From positions 153,401 to 217,400 of the forward strand of contig CP143625.1 in NCBI GenBank assembly GCA_036362785.1: a DNA stretch of 64,000 nt, read 5' to 3'. Positions within the stretch are counted from its first letter, which is position 1. Each line of letters opens with the position of its first letter. The translations under genes were made by a program, and so were the position numbers. Source of the DNA: a beta proteobacterium MWH-UniP1 (GTDB lineage: Bacteria > Pseudomonadota > Gammaproteobacteria > Burkholderiales > Burkholderiaceae_A). This document shows positions 11,055 through 19,142 of the stretch, in pieces. Below the pieces are notes generated by a model, which saw nothing but the letters and a program-made list of their open reading frames with translations, had not been told where the DNA came from and did not search any database.

Positions 11055-12011
11055 GTGAATAAGAAATCATGGTTGGCTGCTGTTGTTAGCGTGATGTTGG
11101 TCGGTGCCCCCGTCATCGAGGCCGAGGCCAAGCGCCTTGGCGGTGGCAGCAACATCGGCCGCGTTGCACCGTCTAAAACTGCGCCCACAACCACACCGGC
11201 AAAACCTGCCACAGCACCGCAGACTGCACCCCAGGGTCAGCAGGCCGCCAATCCCGGTGCAGCATCAACCGCTGCCGCTCAGCCAGCGCGTAAAAGCTGG
11301 ATGGGCCCCTTGGCCGGTATTGCTGCGGGCTTGGGCCTTGCAGCACTTGCTTCTTATTTGGGCTTGGGTGAAGAGCTCATGAGCCTGATGCTGATTCTCT
11401 TGGCGGTCGTCGTGCTCTTCGCAGTATTTCGCATGTTTGCCGCGCGTCGTCAGGCCGCAGCTGGCAGTTACGGCCAGCCTGCGATGGCCAAAACCGGCTA
11501 CGGCAATCACGACCTTGGTGCTGAAGCACGCCCCTCTAATGTGTCTTGGCCATCATCGTCGGGCGCAGCTGGAACGGGCGCTGGCGCCTTTGATGCCGCA
11601 CCCGCTGCTGTCACAACCGCCGTGTCTCAGGAAGAAGTTCAGCAGTTCGTAAAAGTCGCGCGTGAGCAATTCACCAAACTCCAGGCTATCTGGGATTCGG
11701 GTGATATTCATGCCTTGGCAGAGTTCTGCACGCCTGAAATGACACGTGAACTGTCACATCAAATCGCTGATCGCAAGGGCGCCGTTAACCAAACCCAGGT
11801 CGTGAATTTAGATGCGGAGTGGCTTGGCATGTCCGATGCCCAAGACGATTTCGGCAAACCGGTTGATGAAGTCCAGATTCGCTTCAGCGGTCTGATCCGT
11901 GAAAGCGCAGAGGCGCCCGCTGTTGACTTCGATGAAGTCTGGACCCTGCATCGCGTGAAAAACGGCGACATGGGCTGGATGCTGGCGGGTATCACTCAGG
12001 TTGAAGCCTAA
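11055..12011 (+). CDS. Tim44-like domain membrane-associated protein
   Basis: The preferred start is GTG 11055, preceded by an AGGAG ribosome site at 11042-11046; an upstream TTG directly after the ubiE stop is less credible. The 318-residue protein begins with a signal-like segment (KKSWLAAVVSVMLVGAP), followed by a Pro/Ala/Thr/Gln-rich linker (about 40-80), a transmembrane pair (about 85-130, GPLAGIAAGLGLAALASYLG and a Leu/Val-rich helix) and a C-terminal Tim44-like domain (about 190-318; VAREQFTKLQAIWDSGD, WTLHRV). Bacterial Tim44-like proteins of this architecture are common next to ubiE/ubiJ in Burkholderiales; molecular role is unknown. Confidence 0.85.
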   Translation: MNKKSWLAAVVSVMLVGAPVIEAEAKRLGGGSNIGRVAPSKTAPTTTPAKPATAPQTAPQGQQAANPGAASTAAAQPARKSWMGPLAGIAAGLGLAALASYLGLGEELMSLMLILLAVVVLFAVFRMFAARRQAAAGSYGQPAMAKTGYGNHDLGAEARPSNVSWPSSSGAAGTGAGAFDAAPAAVTTAVSQEEVQQFVKVAREQFTKLQAIWDSGDIHALAEFCTPEMTRELSHQIADRKGAVNQTQVVNLDAEWLGMSDAQDDFGKPVDEVQIRFSGLIRESAEAPAVDFDEVWTLHRVKNGDMGWMLAGITQVEA

Positions 12012-12014
12012 ATT

Positions 12015-12536
12015 TTGAAAAACAATCTGATTGCCGCCCTGAACTGGGCCATTGCCAAAGATGATGATTTGCACAAGGCCCTTCGGGGCCTTGCGGGCAA
12101 GCGCATGCGGATCGTCTTTCCCATCGGCGGCAGTGTGGATTGGGAAATCGAAGCCGATGGTCTTTTGAAAGAAATCGGCTTAATTGCGGCGCGCTCCAAC
12201 AACCCCGTGATTGATGCCAACGAGATCAAAGAGCCCCATGTCACGATTGTGATTGGCTCCGACATCACCAAGAGCCCGCGGATCGAGGGCGATGCCATGG
12301 TGGCCGAAAAACTTGGCCCCCTGGTGCAACTCATGAAAGAGCGTATCTCGCCCTGGGAGCGTTTTTGGAATCAGTCACCCGCAGGCCTTTTCGCAAAACA
12401 AGTCGCGGACTATGCCATTCACGAAGGCCAGGTGGTGGTCGGCCGCCGCCAGGCAGATGCCCATCATCAGGCCCTGCGGGAATTTCGTGACGCCATTGAT
12501 CGTTTAGAAAAACGTATCGACGCCCTGTCGCGCTAA
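12015..12536 (+). CDS. ubiJ: Ubiquinone biosynthesis accessory factor UbiJ
   Basis: 173-residue SCP2-domain protein that helps assemble the soluble ubiquinone-biosynthesis metabolon by binding lipid intermediates. The SCP2 fold occupies about residues 1-105, and the C-terminus is a charged amphipathic helix (ALREFRDAIDRLEKRI) typical of UbiJ. The only start consistent with the domain is TTG 12015, 3 nt after the preceding stop. The position after ubiE and the Tim44 gene matches the Burkholderiales order; the usual next gene ubiB is not found here, and a palindromic repeat and unrelated genes follow. Confidence 0.85.
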   Translation: MKNNLIAALNWAIAKDDDLHKALRGLAGKRMRIVFPIGGSVDWEIEADGLLKEIGLIAARSNNPVIDANEIKEPHVTIVIGSDITKSPRIEGDAMVAEKLGPLVQLMKERISPWERFWNQSPAGLFAKQVADYAIHEGQVVVGRRQADAHHQALREFRDAIDRLEKRIDALSR

Positions 12537-12574
12537 GACATCACGGCGATATTACGGATCACGATGTCTACATC

Positions 12575-12609
12575 ACGGTGTCAGACACCGTAACGTGGTG
12601 TCTGACACC
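12575..12609. repeat. Paired GGTGTC-N-GACACC palindromes
   Basis: ACGGTGTC-A-GACACCGT (12575-12591) is a perfect 8+1+8 palindrome and GGTGTC-T-GACACC (12597-12609) repeats its core with the opposite central base. It lies between ubiJ and the convergent DUF2189 gene, where ubiB would be expected. The same core occurs inside the acyl-CoA ligase gene at 52895-52907. It could be a dispersed repeat, a terminator or a protein-binding site. Confidence 0.6.
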
Positions 12610-12629
12610 GTGTTGGATACCGGTGACAA

Positions 12630-13379
12630 TCAGCGTGGTGGCACCAGCGTCTTGTAAAGACGCCAGGTCGTGTGGCCAATCAGCGGTGCAGTGATTGCCA
12701 AGAGCGGCAAGAAGATCGCCAGGCTTGCGCCAATAATCACCACGATACAAATTGCCCAGACCAGCATGGCCGTTGGGTTCGCCCACAATGCCTTGGCGCT
12801 TGTGCCGATCGATTCCATGGTGTCGGACCCGCGGTCCAGCAACATGGGCATGGATACCACCGAGATTGCGAAGACCAGGCTGGCAAACACAAAGCCCACC
12901 CCTGACCAGACCATCAAGAACTCGATGTTGTCGAGCGAGATGATCTTGCTGATCATGTCTTTCAGGTCGGGGTAATTGTGGGTGCCAAATAGTGCGAAAA
13001 GTACCACCGACACCCGGGCCCAGACGATCATAAAAAACGTCAGAATCGCTGCGAAAAACGCGATGGACTTCCAGTTGCGGGACCAGCTCATGGTGCTGGC
13101 AGACACATTGATCTTATAGCCCCGCTCCTTTTGTCGGGAAATGTCGTAGATGCCGCAGCATAAAAAGGGCCCCACCAGAAAAAATCCAGCGGTAAGCCCC
13201 ATGGTCATCTGCCACAGGTGCTGGTACACGGTTTGTATGGCATACCCCATCAGCACAAAAATAACGCCGTAGACCACACCCTTAAATTGCGTTTCGCGCA
13301 TTTCGCGCCAACCCTGGGCAAGCCATCCAAATGCGGCGGTGGCCGGTAATTGCTGCGGTTGTTCCATGACTGCTGACAT
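12630..13379 (-). CDS. DUF2189 family integral membrane protein
   Basis: 249-residue protein with about six hydrophobic helices (GVVYGVIFVLMGYAIQTV, GLTAGFFLVGPFLCCGIYDI, AFFAAILTFFMIVWARV, VGFVFASLVFAISVVSMP, AMLVWAICIVVIIGASLAIF, then a short LLAITAPLIGH stretch). The GPFLCCGIYDISRQKE and SMPMLLDRG segments fit DUF2189, a family often near quinone and cytochrome oxidase genes but without a known function. It is divergent from rquA with 118 bp between starts and convergent with ubiJ. A role in the quinone/respiration context is only suggested by location. Confidence 0.85.
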   Translation of the reverse strand: MSAVMEQPQQLPATAAFGWLAQGWREMRETQFKGVVYGVIFVLMGYAIQTVYQHLWQMTMGLTAGFFLVGPFLCCGIYDISRQKERGYKINVSASTMSWSRNWKSIAFFAAILTFFMIVWARVSVVLFALFGTHNYPDLKDMISKIISLDNIEFLMVWSGVGFVFASLVFAISVVSMPMLLDRGSDTMESIGTSAKALWANPTAMLVWAICIVVIIGASLAIFLPLLAITAPLIGHTTWRLYKTLVPPR

Positions 13380-13497
13380 CGTCTCCCCCTTTGTCAGTTA
13401 AACGGCCTGGATATTCGCCGTTTGTTTGAGATTTTACGAGGACTCGGCCGGAAAAATCCGCTATGGTGTGGGTTGTGCCGTCCCTCAGGCAAAAAGC

Positions 13498-14229
13498 ATG
13501 ATGACCAAGTTCCAACCACCGAACCCCAATTTAAGGCCGACCACGTCGCCAAGCGCCCCCCCGGTTCCCGAATATCTTCGGGCCCATTACTGGTGGGCTT
13601 ATGTCCACCCCAAGGCTGTTCGTTTTTTTGAGCGCCAGTGGCTGGTCAATCTCATTTTGTGGGGCAATTACAACCGCCTGCGAGATGCCGCTTTGCGTGC
13701 CCTTGGGCAGCCCATTCAGGGAAAAAATCTGCAGGTGGCCTGCGCCTATGGCGACATTACCCCAATGATGGTGGACCGTCTGGCCCCGGATGCATCGCTC
13801 GAAATCGTGGACATCCTGCCGGTTCAGCTTGGCAATCTCAGTGCGAAGCTTGCGCCCGATCAGCGGGTTCATTTGTATTGCATGAACTCCGGGGCATTGA
13901 AGTTTGCTGACGATAACTTTGATCAGGTCTTGCTGTTCTTTTTACTGCATGAGCAGCCCGCTGATGTCCGTGAAAAAACACTGCAAGAGGCTGCCCGGGT
14001 GTTAAAGCCTGGTGGCACCATGGTCGTTGTGGATTACTCAAAACCCACCCGGTTCAATCCATTCCGTGTTTTTTGGAAGCCTGTGCTTCAGGTGCTCGAG
14101 CCCTTCGCAACGGACCTGTTCACCAAGGGCATCGCCCATTGGTTACCAAAAGACTGCGGCCTTACGATTGAATCCACCCAAGATTTTTTTGGGGGCGTTT
14201 ATCAGGTGCTAACAATTAAGCGCGCTTAG
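13498..14229 (+). CDS. rquA: Rhodoquinone biosynthesis enzyme RquA
   Basis: RquA replaces a methoxy group of ubiquinone with an amino group, using SAM as amino donor, to give rhodoquinone, the low-potential carrier for fumarate reduction. The family-specific N-terminal block YWWAYVHPKAVRFFERQW (residues 31-48) followed by NLILWGNYNRLRDAAL is diagnostic. The SAM region is unusual for a methyltransferase: the GxGxG loop is ACAYGD (81-86), as expected for RquA, followed by VDILPVQL (104-111), DQVLLFFLLHEQP (142-154) and LKPGGTMVVVDY (169-180). ATG 13498 is the chosen start (243 residues); in-frame TTG 13426 upstream is an alternative. Its 3' end overlaps convergent ridA by 4 bp. It sits just beyond the ubiE-ubiJ block, and its patchy distribution in proteobacteria suggests transfer. 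Confidence 0.88.
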   Translation: MMTKFQPPNPNLRPTTSPSAPPVPEYLRAHYWWAYVHPKAVRFFERQWLVNLILWGNYNRLRDAALRALGQPIQGKNLQVACAYGDITPMMVDRLAPDASLEIVDILPVQLGNLSAKLAPDQRVHLYCMNSGALKFADDNFDQVLLFFLLHEQPADVREKTLQEAARVLKPGGTMVVVDYSKPTRFNPFRVFWKPVLQVLEPFATDLFTKGIAHWLPKDCGLTIESTQDFFGGVYQVLTIKRA

Positions 14230-14603
14230 CCCTTGTACGCCGTTACATCAATCTCGATTTTCATTTCCGGCTTCATTAACTGAGCCACCAGCAGGGTGAT
14301 GGCAGGCCGCACATCACCAAAGACTTTGCCCAGTACCGGCACGATGGCGTCTGCATATTCGGGTTTAGAAATGTAGTAATTGGCCCGAATCACATCTTTC
14401 ATTTCAAAGCCTGCTTGTGCCAGGGCCGACTGAATCGTAGCCAAGGCGTTTTCTGCCTGAGCCGCAACGTCATCGGGCATTTCCATCTTGGCGTAGTCAT
14501 AGCCCGTGGTGCCAGACACAAAACAAAACGGCCCCTGGGCAACGGCCCGTGAGTAGCCCATGGTTTTTTCAAAGGGTGAACCGGTCGAAATTAGTTGTCG
14601 CAT
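14226..14603 (-). CDS. RidA/YjgF family enamine-imine deaminase-like protein
   Basis: 125-residue RidA-fold protein. Members hydrolyse reactive enamines/imines such as 2-aminoacrylate; the relevant arginine lies in VRPAITLLVAQLMKPEMKIE (about residue 98), although RidA archetypes have a proline-containing LP motif where this has LMKP. Length is standard. The start ATG 14603 lies inside the 3' end of an upstream 43-codon membrane-peptide gene (13-nt overlap), so translation may be coupled. An exact substrate cannot be assigned; it could be one of the Rid subfamilies other than RidA proper. Confidence 0.85.
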   Translation of the reverse strand: MRQLISTGSPFEKTMGYSRAVAQGPFCFVSGTTGYDYAKMEMPDDVAAQAENALATIQSALAQAGFEMKDVIRANYYISKPEYADAIVPVLGKVFGDVRPAITLLVAQLMKPEMKIEIDVTAYKG

Positions 14604-14722
14604 TCTTCTTTCTCAATTTTTTTGATTCGGTGTCTGATGTAAAACCACAGCCCGAGTAGCACTAACAGGCTACCGGCGATGAGCGAACCGATAAATAAAT
14701 AAACGGCTTCGGCATTTGTCAT
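14591..14722 (-). CDS. Small single-pass membrane protein (43 aa)
   Basis: ATG 14722 opens a 43-codon frame beginning MTNAEAVYLFIGSLIAGS, with one hydrophobic helix (about 7-29) and a basic/acidic tail (RHRIKKIEKEECDN). Its stop (14591-14593) lies 10-12 nt inside the downstream ridA-like gene, an overlap typical of real coupled genes. It is not recognised as a named family. The hydrophobic helix followed by a charged cytoplasmic tail argues for an N-out single-pass protein. Confidence 0.5.
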   Translation of the reverse strand: MTNAEAVYLFIGSLIAGSLLVLLGLWFYIRHRIKKIEKEECDN

Positions 14723-14740
14723 AGGCGTTACCCCCGAATT

Positions 14741-15628
14741 CTACCCAGAGACGCGTTTCGGTCTGGACAAGAACAGAATGCCTTCAATGATTAAAAACCC
14801 AACGGCCAGCCAGATCGGGCCATAGGTAAAGTATTCCGTACCGCTGATGGTTTCGCCAAGCAGTAGTGCCACGAATAGCAACAACACAGGCTCCACGTAA
14901 CCCAGTAGCCCAAAAAGCCCAAAGCTTAAGTAACGGACCGAAACAATATAGGCTATCAGGGCGCATGCACTCAGCAATCCGAGTATGGGCAGCAGCCACA
15001 GGAACTTAGCGTTTTCTTGTACAAAATCCATGCTGACCTGCCCTTGTAGTGCAAACCAGATCGCAACCGGCAGCAGCAACACCAAGTCAAACCATAGCCC
15101 ACCAATGTGGTCGATCCCAAACTTTTTGCGCACCACAAAATAGACTGGGTAGCCCAGAGCGACGGCCAGGGCTTCGATCGAGAAGCTTCCGGCCCGAACC
15201 AGTTCATGGGCCACGCCAATGAGTGCCGATAAGGCAGCAAGCCTCTGCCAACGGGTGAGTTTTTCTTTGAATACCACCCGGCCAGTCAGCACCATGGTCA
15301 GGGGCAGCATGAAGTAGCCCAAAGACACTTCAAGTGCTTTATTGGCAGTTGGTGCCCATAAAAATAGCCAGAGCTGCAGACCTAAAAAAGCCGACGATGC
15401 CAGGAGCACCAGAATTAAGGTGGGTTCGGTTTTGACGCGCTTCCAGATGGCCTGAACCATGTGGCCATCGCCCACAGCCGCCACAAAGCCGACCATAAAG
15501 GGGATGGTGAAAATCATTCGCCAAGCAAAGATATCTTCACCACTCAGCGGGGCCAGCAGAGTGCTGTAGTAATACAGCACGCCAAAGAGCACCGAGGCGG
15601 TAACAGACAGTAAGACGCCCTTGGACAT
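14741..15628 (-). CDS. rarD: EamA family transporter RarD
   Basis: 295-residue drug/metabolite-superfamily permease with about ten transmembrane helices. The start (SKGVLLSVTASVLFGVLYYY) and the EDIFAWRMIFTIPFMV and SLGYFMLPLTMVL segments are typical of RarD. The family exports unspecified small molecules; the E. coli name comes from a chloramphenicol phenotype. It is upstream of the small membrane gene and ridA on the same strand, with only 18 bp to the former, so they may be one transcript. Confidence 0.88.
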   Translation of the reverse strand: MSKGVLLSVTASVLFGVLYYYSTLLAPLSGEDIFAWRMIFTIPFMVGFVAAVGDGHMVQAIWKRVKTEPTLILVLLASSAFLGLQLWLFLWAPTANKALEVSLGYFMLPLTMVLTGRVVFKEKLTRWQRLAALSALIGVAHELVRAGSFSIEALAVALGYPVYFVVRKKFGIDHIGGLWFDLVLLLPVAIWFALQGQVSMDFVQENAKFLWLLPILGLLSACALIAYIVSVRYLSFGLFGLLGYVEPVLLLFVALLLGETISGTEYFTYGPIWLAVGFLIIEGILFLSRPKRVSG

Positions 15629-15695
15629 CCCGATTGAGCAAATGCCCTGAAAAAGTTGGCACCCGGCGCATCAACGCCAGGCATGTTGAGCCGGT

Positions 15696-15830
15696 CTAGC
15701 CGACGTTGACGTTATAGAGAAACCAGCCCATCGCCGATACGCCCGCGATCAGCGCGATAAATGCTGCGCCATACATGGTGTACATCTTGACGACTTGGTC
15801 TTTGGTTTCTACAGCACGGTTTACAGACAT
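15696..15830 (-). CDS. Small single-pass membrane protein (44 aa)
   Basis: ATG 15830 is preceded by a GAGG ribosome site at good spacing and opens 44 codons (MSVNRAVETKDQVVKMYTMY ...). A polar N-terminal third is followed by one hydrophobic helix (about 20-40, GAAFIALIAGVSAMGWFLY) and a short tail. Stop at 15696-15698. It lies 67 bp upstream of rarD on the same strand. Family not recognised; confidence comes from the ribosome site and clean membrane topology. Confidence 0.55.
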   Translation of the reverse strand: MSVNRAVETKDQVVKMYTMYGAAFIALIAGVSAMGWFLYNVNVG

Positions 15831-16008
15831 GGCAACCTCGTAAAAACTCAGCTCTCAGATGAGCTGGAGTTGTCAGTGTATCAGGGAAACCCTAGGGTGC
15901 TGGCCTTGGGGGCGGCTTTTTGAGTGGAATTGGCTCGGTCTTGCTCTGGCATTTTCATTTGCCTCTAATCCGTATACATTTATAAAAAAACACCACTTGA
16001 TTTCGATC

Positions 16009-16812
16009 ATGAAGGTCCCTTTAGCCCCATTTTTTTACCGCCTGACCGGTTTTTTGATCGCTGGTTTTTGGCTGCAAACTGCCCAGGCGAGTTGCCCGGA
16101 GCCTAGGTTTACTGATCCGGGGGCGATTCAGATCAAAGACCGCGCGGTTTTAATCGTGACCCATGCTTCGAGTGTCTTTGAACCCCGTCACGCTACGAAA
16201 TACGGCGTGGACGCAGCGGTACGGTTTGCCAAACAAGGAAAGATCCCAGTTGTTTATTTGGTGGATGAGAGCCCACTTCAGAGCTACTTTTTCGAAGACT
16301 GTCAGCCTGACTACTGGGTCAAATCCATCGACGGAGACATAGCGTTCCCGGTCAATGTCCAGCAGATTTATCTCGCCGGCGGGCATGCCGAACTTTGCCT
16401 GTCTCGGTCCATTCACGATCTGATACTTCAGGCAGCGCAGCGCTCCCAACGTAACCTGACCGTGACTTATCTGATGGATGCCGTCTATTCCAATGGAAAG
16501 ACTGTCGATGAATCCGATCCCTTTTATAAAGATTTCACTTCGTTTCTGAGTGTGGTTACGTATGGCCGGCCGGGCGGCGAGAGGTGGCCCAAGCTCACTC
16601 TGCTCGAGGCCACGGGGGCAATCAAACGCCTGGAATGGGACTACATGTATCTGAAAGAACTGCTGCCCCGGTGGGATCGCACGTTTAGCGAGGACTATCG
16701 CGTGGAGCTGCAGATGGATGAACTTGAAACCCGAGTTTTGCGCCGGGGGGCCGGCCTTAAGCCACCCACTATAAAATTCCATTTCATTGATTCTGCGGAT
16801 TTAATCCAATAA
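16009..16812 (+). CDS. Secreted protein of unknown function
   Basis: ATG 16009 begins a 267-residue protein with a classical signal peptide (MKVPLAPFFYRLTG, hydrophobic FLIAGFWL, cleavage likely after AQA). The mature part is soluble, with RAVLIVTHASSVFEP, IPVVYLVDE and VQQIYLAGGHAELCL strands alternating with helices, resembling an alpha/beta fold, but no named family was recognised. Paired cysteines in the mature protein (SCPEP, FEDCQ, ELCL) fit a periplasmic location. The longer open frame upstream of 16009 is not convincing. A TATACAT element lies about 35 bp upstream. It is followed by osmC after a run of nine cytosines. Confidence 0.7.
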   Translation: MKVPLAPFFYRLTGFLIAGFWLQTAQASCPEPRFTDPGAIQIKDRAVLIVTHASSVFEPRHATKYGVDAAVRFAKQGKIPVVYLVDESPLQSYFFEDCQPDYWVKSIDGDIAFPVNVQQIYLAGGHAELCLSRSIHDLILQAAQRSQRNLTVTYLMDAVYSNGKTVDESDPFYKDFTSFLSVVTYGRPGGERWPKLTLLEATGAIKRLEWDYMYLKELLPRWDRTFSEDYRVELQMDELETRVLRRGAGLKPPTIKFHFIDSADLIQ

Positions 16813-16843
16813 CCCCCCCCCGCTTTAAGAAAAGGATTCTGAA

Positions 16844-17266
16844 ATGGACTGCACCATTCGCTGGGCTGGCAAAGAGACCATGAGCTTTATTGCCGAGACC
16901 GGCTCCGGCCACAGTTTCGTGATGGACGGCGCTCCCGAAGGCGGTGGCCGCAATCTTGGCCCGCGGCCCATGGAAGTGGTGCTTTCAGGCGCGGCTGCCT
17001 GCACCGCTTATGATGTGGTGCTGATTCTGCAGAAAAGCGGACTCGATTTACATCAGTGTCAGGTGGTTACCGAGTCTACTCGTGCCGAGACCGACCCCAA
17101 GGTCTTCACCAAGATCCATCTGCTTTTCAAAATCTATGGCCGCAATCTAAAACCAAATCTGGTTGAGCGCGCTATTAATCTGTCGCAGTCTAAATACTGT
17201 TCTGCCACCAAAATGTTGGGCATGACTGCAGAGATTACTTCTGCGTATGAGTTGCACGAGATTTGA
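16844..17266 (+). CDS. OsmC family peroxidase-like protein
   Basis: 140-residue OsmC/Ohr-fold protein that reduces organic hydroperoxides via a cysteine pair. The redox cysteines are seen in AAACTAYDVV (about residue 57) and SKYCSATKML (about residue 121), and the N-terminal strand plus PEGGGRNLGPRPMEVVLSG is typical of the YhfA-like branch. Start ATG 16844 has an AAGGA site upstream. It follows the secreted-protein gene on the same strand by 31 bp and is convergent with the SMR pump gene. Because YhfA-like members lack proven peroxidase activity, the substrate remains open. Confidence 0.9.
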   Translation: MDCTIRWAGKETMSFIAETGSGHSFVMDGAPEGGGRNLGPRPMEVVLSGAAACTAYDVVLILQKSGLDLHQCQVVTESTRAETDPKVFTKIHLLFKIYGRNLKPNLVERAINLSQSKYCSATKMLGMTAEITSAYELHEI

Positions 17267-17284
17267 TTTTCAACCAAAGCATGA

Positions 17285-17614
17285 TTAGTGCGAAATAGAC
17301 TTTGAAAACACGTTGATTACCACAACCCCTAAGATGATCAATCCAATTCCCATAAGCGCAGCGACATCAAGCTTTTGTCCCAGGGCTAACCAGCCAATGA
17401 CACCAACCAGCGCAATGCCAGCCCCCGACCAGATCGCGTAAGTGATGGCAAGTGGTAGGGTCTGAACGACTTTGGCAAGCAGAAAAAACGCCAGACCGTA
17501 GCCAAAGATGACCACAAGAAGGGGCAAGGGCTTAGTAAAACCCTGGGTGTATTTCAACGCGACTGTGCCAGCGACTTCAGCCAAGATGGCAATGCTTAGG
17601 TAAAGCCAAGCCAA
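17285..17614 (-). CDS. Small multidrug resistance (SMR) family transporter
   Basis: 109-residue four-helix transporter. The start is placed at TTG 17614: an AGGAG site lies 8 nt upstream and the protein then begins MAWLYLSIAILAEVAG, matching SMR N-termini; the in-frame GTG at 17623 is too close to that site. The essential helix-1 glutamate is Glu13 (AILAEVAG). Helix 3 with PLAITYAIWSGAGIALVG and helix 4 with LIILGVVVINVFS are typical. Such proteins exchange protons for cationic drugs or, in the Gdx branch, guanidinium; the WSGAG motif is compatible with EmrE-type pumps. It ends convergent with osmC and lies directly downstream of hipA. Confidence 0.9.
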   Translation of the reverse strand: MAWLYLSIAILAEVAGTVALKYTQGFTKPLPLLVVIFGYGLAFFLLAKVVQTLPLAITYAIWSGAGIALVGVIGWLALGQKLDVAALMGIGLIILGVVVINVFSKSISH

Positions 17615-17627
17615 AAAATGCACTCCT

Positions 17628-18881
17628 TTAAGAAATCCGTCGTATTGTCAGGGTGCAGCGTTGCTCGATCAAGTTCACGATTTGTTCGACCACACCATGG
17701 TTGGTGAAGCCATGCTTGGGGTCTGACTGCAGTTCACGCGCGGCAAGCGGCATCAATTTCGCCAATGCCAAGATCCGCTTTCTGGTCTGAGCTTTGCTTA
17801 GTGCAACTGCTTCAGCGAACCGATCCCAGTGCCGCGCCTGGACGTCATCGAACTTGTATTTGCCACCAATCTTCATCGCCATCTTCGGCGTCAACCCTGG
17901 ATAGACCGCTGTCGAAAGCACGTCATAGAGCGGCGCCAGCACGGCGGACTTGCCCGCATAGAGCAGCGAGAAATTCTTGGCGTGTGCGTCATGATTGCCG
18001 ATCAATGCATTGAAGATCACATAGTCGAGCAAGCGCAGAATTTGTGGTGCGCTAGGCCGCACAACCCGCCGAACTAGATCAAAACATTGCGCCAGATCCG
18101 GGCCACCCTCGTTCTGGTATTTCATTTCTGGCACTACGCCTAGCGCCTGGCAAAAGTCCTCTTGGTGCAGTCGCTGCCGATGGCCTCGCGCATCGACCAC
18201 CCGGTCGTAGCGCTCGACCAACAGAAACTGTCGCCCCAACACAGAATGCACCTGTGACATGGCTGGCTTGAGCTGCATAGCTTCGGCCAGCGCCAGGCAA
18301 AACCCCTCGTTGGTGACTGTGTCTGCCAGGGTAGGGATGGCAGGCTTCAAGATATGTGAGCTGGGCGTCCCGTTTCTAGGAAGGCCAATCCGGGCGCCAT
18401 CGAAGACCACGGGCAGCTTGTCTTGAGCGCCGGCCAGTGAGAGCCGCAAGCCAGTCTTGCCAGCCAACATCGGCCGGTGTGGCAGTTCATCAATAATGGC
18501 GACAATCTCCTCGCCGCTTAGCCACTGAACATCTTCCTCTTGCTCAGAACTACGCATCGACTGCCCTGGCTCCAGCAGGGTCACGGCCCCGGCACACTCC
18601 CCACCGATATGGTCAAGCAGCGCAAAATCGTTCTGGCTCGACACCTGAAATTGCTTTGCAATGAGTCGCCGGAGTTGCCCCTCTGGCAATAGTCCCGCAA
18701 AAAAGGGCCGCGTGTGATGATCGTGGAATGGTTCTGCTTGCAGAGGCAGTAAGCTGGACAGGGGCGCCGCGTCAGGGCGTGAGAGCCAATCCGGGGCGTA
18801 ACGGAAACTCAATCGACCCTCGCTCAGGGACAGGATTCCAATCCGATCGGCGAACAGCCAGACCTCCAGCTCATGCACCAT
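17628..18881 (-). CDS. hipA: HipA-family serine/threonine kinase toxin (module 1)
   Basis: 417-residue HipA-like kinase; the E. coli enzyme phosphorylates glutamyl-tRNA synthetase and induces persistence. The N-subdomain is followed by LRLSLAGAQDKLPVVF, whose Ser148 matches the E. coli autophosphorylation serine (Ser150), then SSHILKPA (nucleotide lysine), VERYDRV, QEDFCQALG, catalytic NHDAHAKNF and metal-binding LAPLYDV. It overlaps upstream hipB by 11 nt, the normal translational coupling. It differs substantially from the second HipA at 61153, so the target may differ. The smr pump follows 13 bp downstream. Confidence 0.92.
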   Translation of the reverse strand: MVHELEVWLFADRIGILSLSEGRLSFRYAPDWLSRPDAAPLSSLLPLQAEPFHDHHTRPFFAGLLPEGQLRRLIAKQFQVSSQNDFALLDHIGGECAGAVTLLEPGQSMRSSEQEEDVQWLSGEEIVAIIDELPHRPMLAGKTGLRLSLAGAQDKLPVVFDGARIGLPRNGTPSSHILKPAIPTLADTVTNEGFCLALAEAMQLKPAMSQVHSVLGRQFLLVERYDRVVDARGHRQRLHQEDFCQALGVVPEMKYQNEGGPDLAQCFDLVRRVVRPSAPQILRLLDYVIFNALIGNHDAHAKNFSLLYAGKSAVLAPLYDVLSTAVYPGLTPKMAMKIGGKYKFDDVQARHWDRFAEAVALSKAQTRKRILALAKLMPLAARELQSDPKHGFTNHGVVEQIVNLIEQRCTLTIRRIS

Positions 18882-19131
18882 GCTTGTCGCCTGCGGGGTG
18901 ATTTTCAGGGGCTGATGATGCTAGGCCAGTAATTTGGAGCGTTCCCCCCAAGGCGTCGATCACGCGCAGCACGTTTTCAAAACGCAGAGTGGGCTTTCCT
19001 GCCTCAAGGTCCACGATGAAGCGCACACCAACCCCGGCCGCCAAAGCAAGCTGGGGCTGCGTTAGGCCTAGCTGCTTGCGTGCAGCACGCAGTGCATCGC
19101 CGAGGTTTTCTGTGGTTTGTATGGAGCTCAT
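18871..19131 (-). CDS. hipB: HipB-like antitoxin, XRE-family repressor (module 1)
   Basis: 86-residue helix-turn-helix protein (NLGDALRAARKQLGLTQPQL, then AGVGVRFIVDLEAGKPTLRF), which neutralises HipA and represses the operon in the known system. A polar C-terminal tail (ASSAPENHPAGDKHGA) follows the fold. The start ATG 19131 is 12 bp from the nearest of three palindromic operators, consistent with autoregulation. Overlaps hipA by 11 nt. Confidence 0.9.
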   Translation of the reverse strand: MSSIQTTENLGDALRAARKQLGLTQPQLALAAGVGVRFIVDLEAGKPTLRFENVLRVIDALGGTLQITGLASSAPENHPAGDKHGA

Positions 19132-19142
19132 GAATCGCTTTG

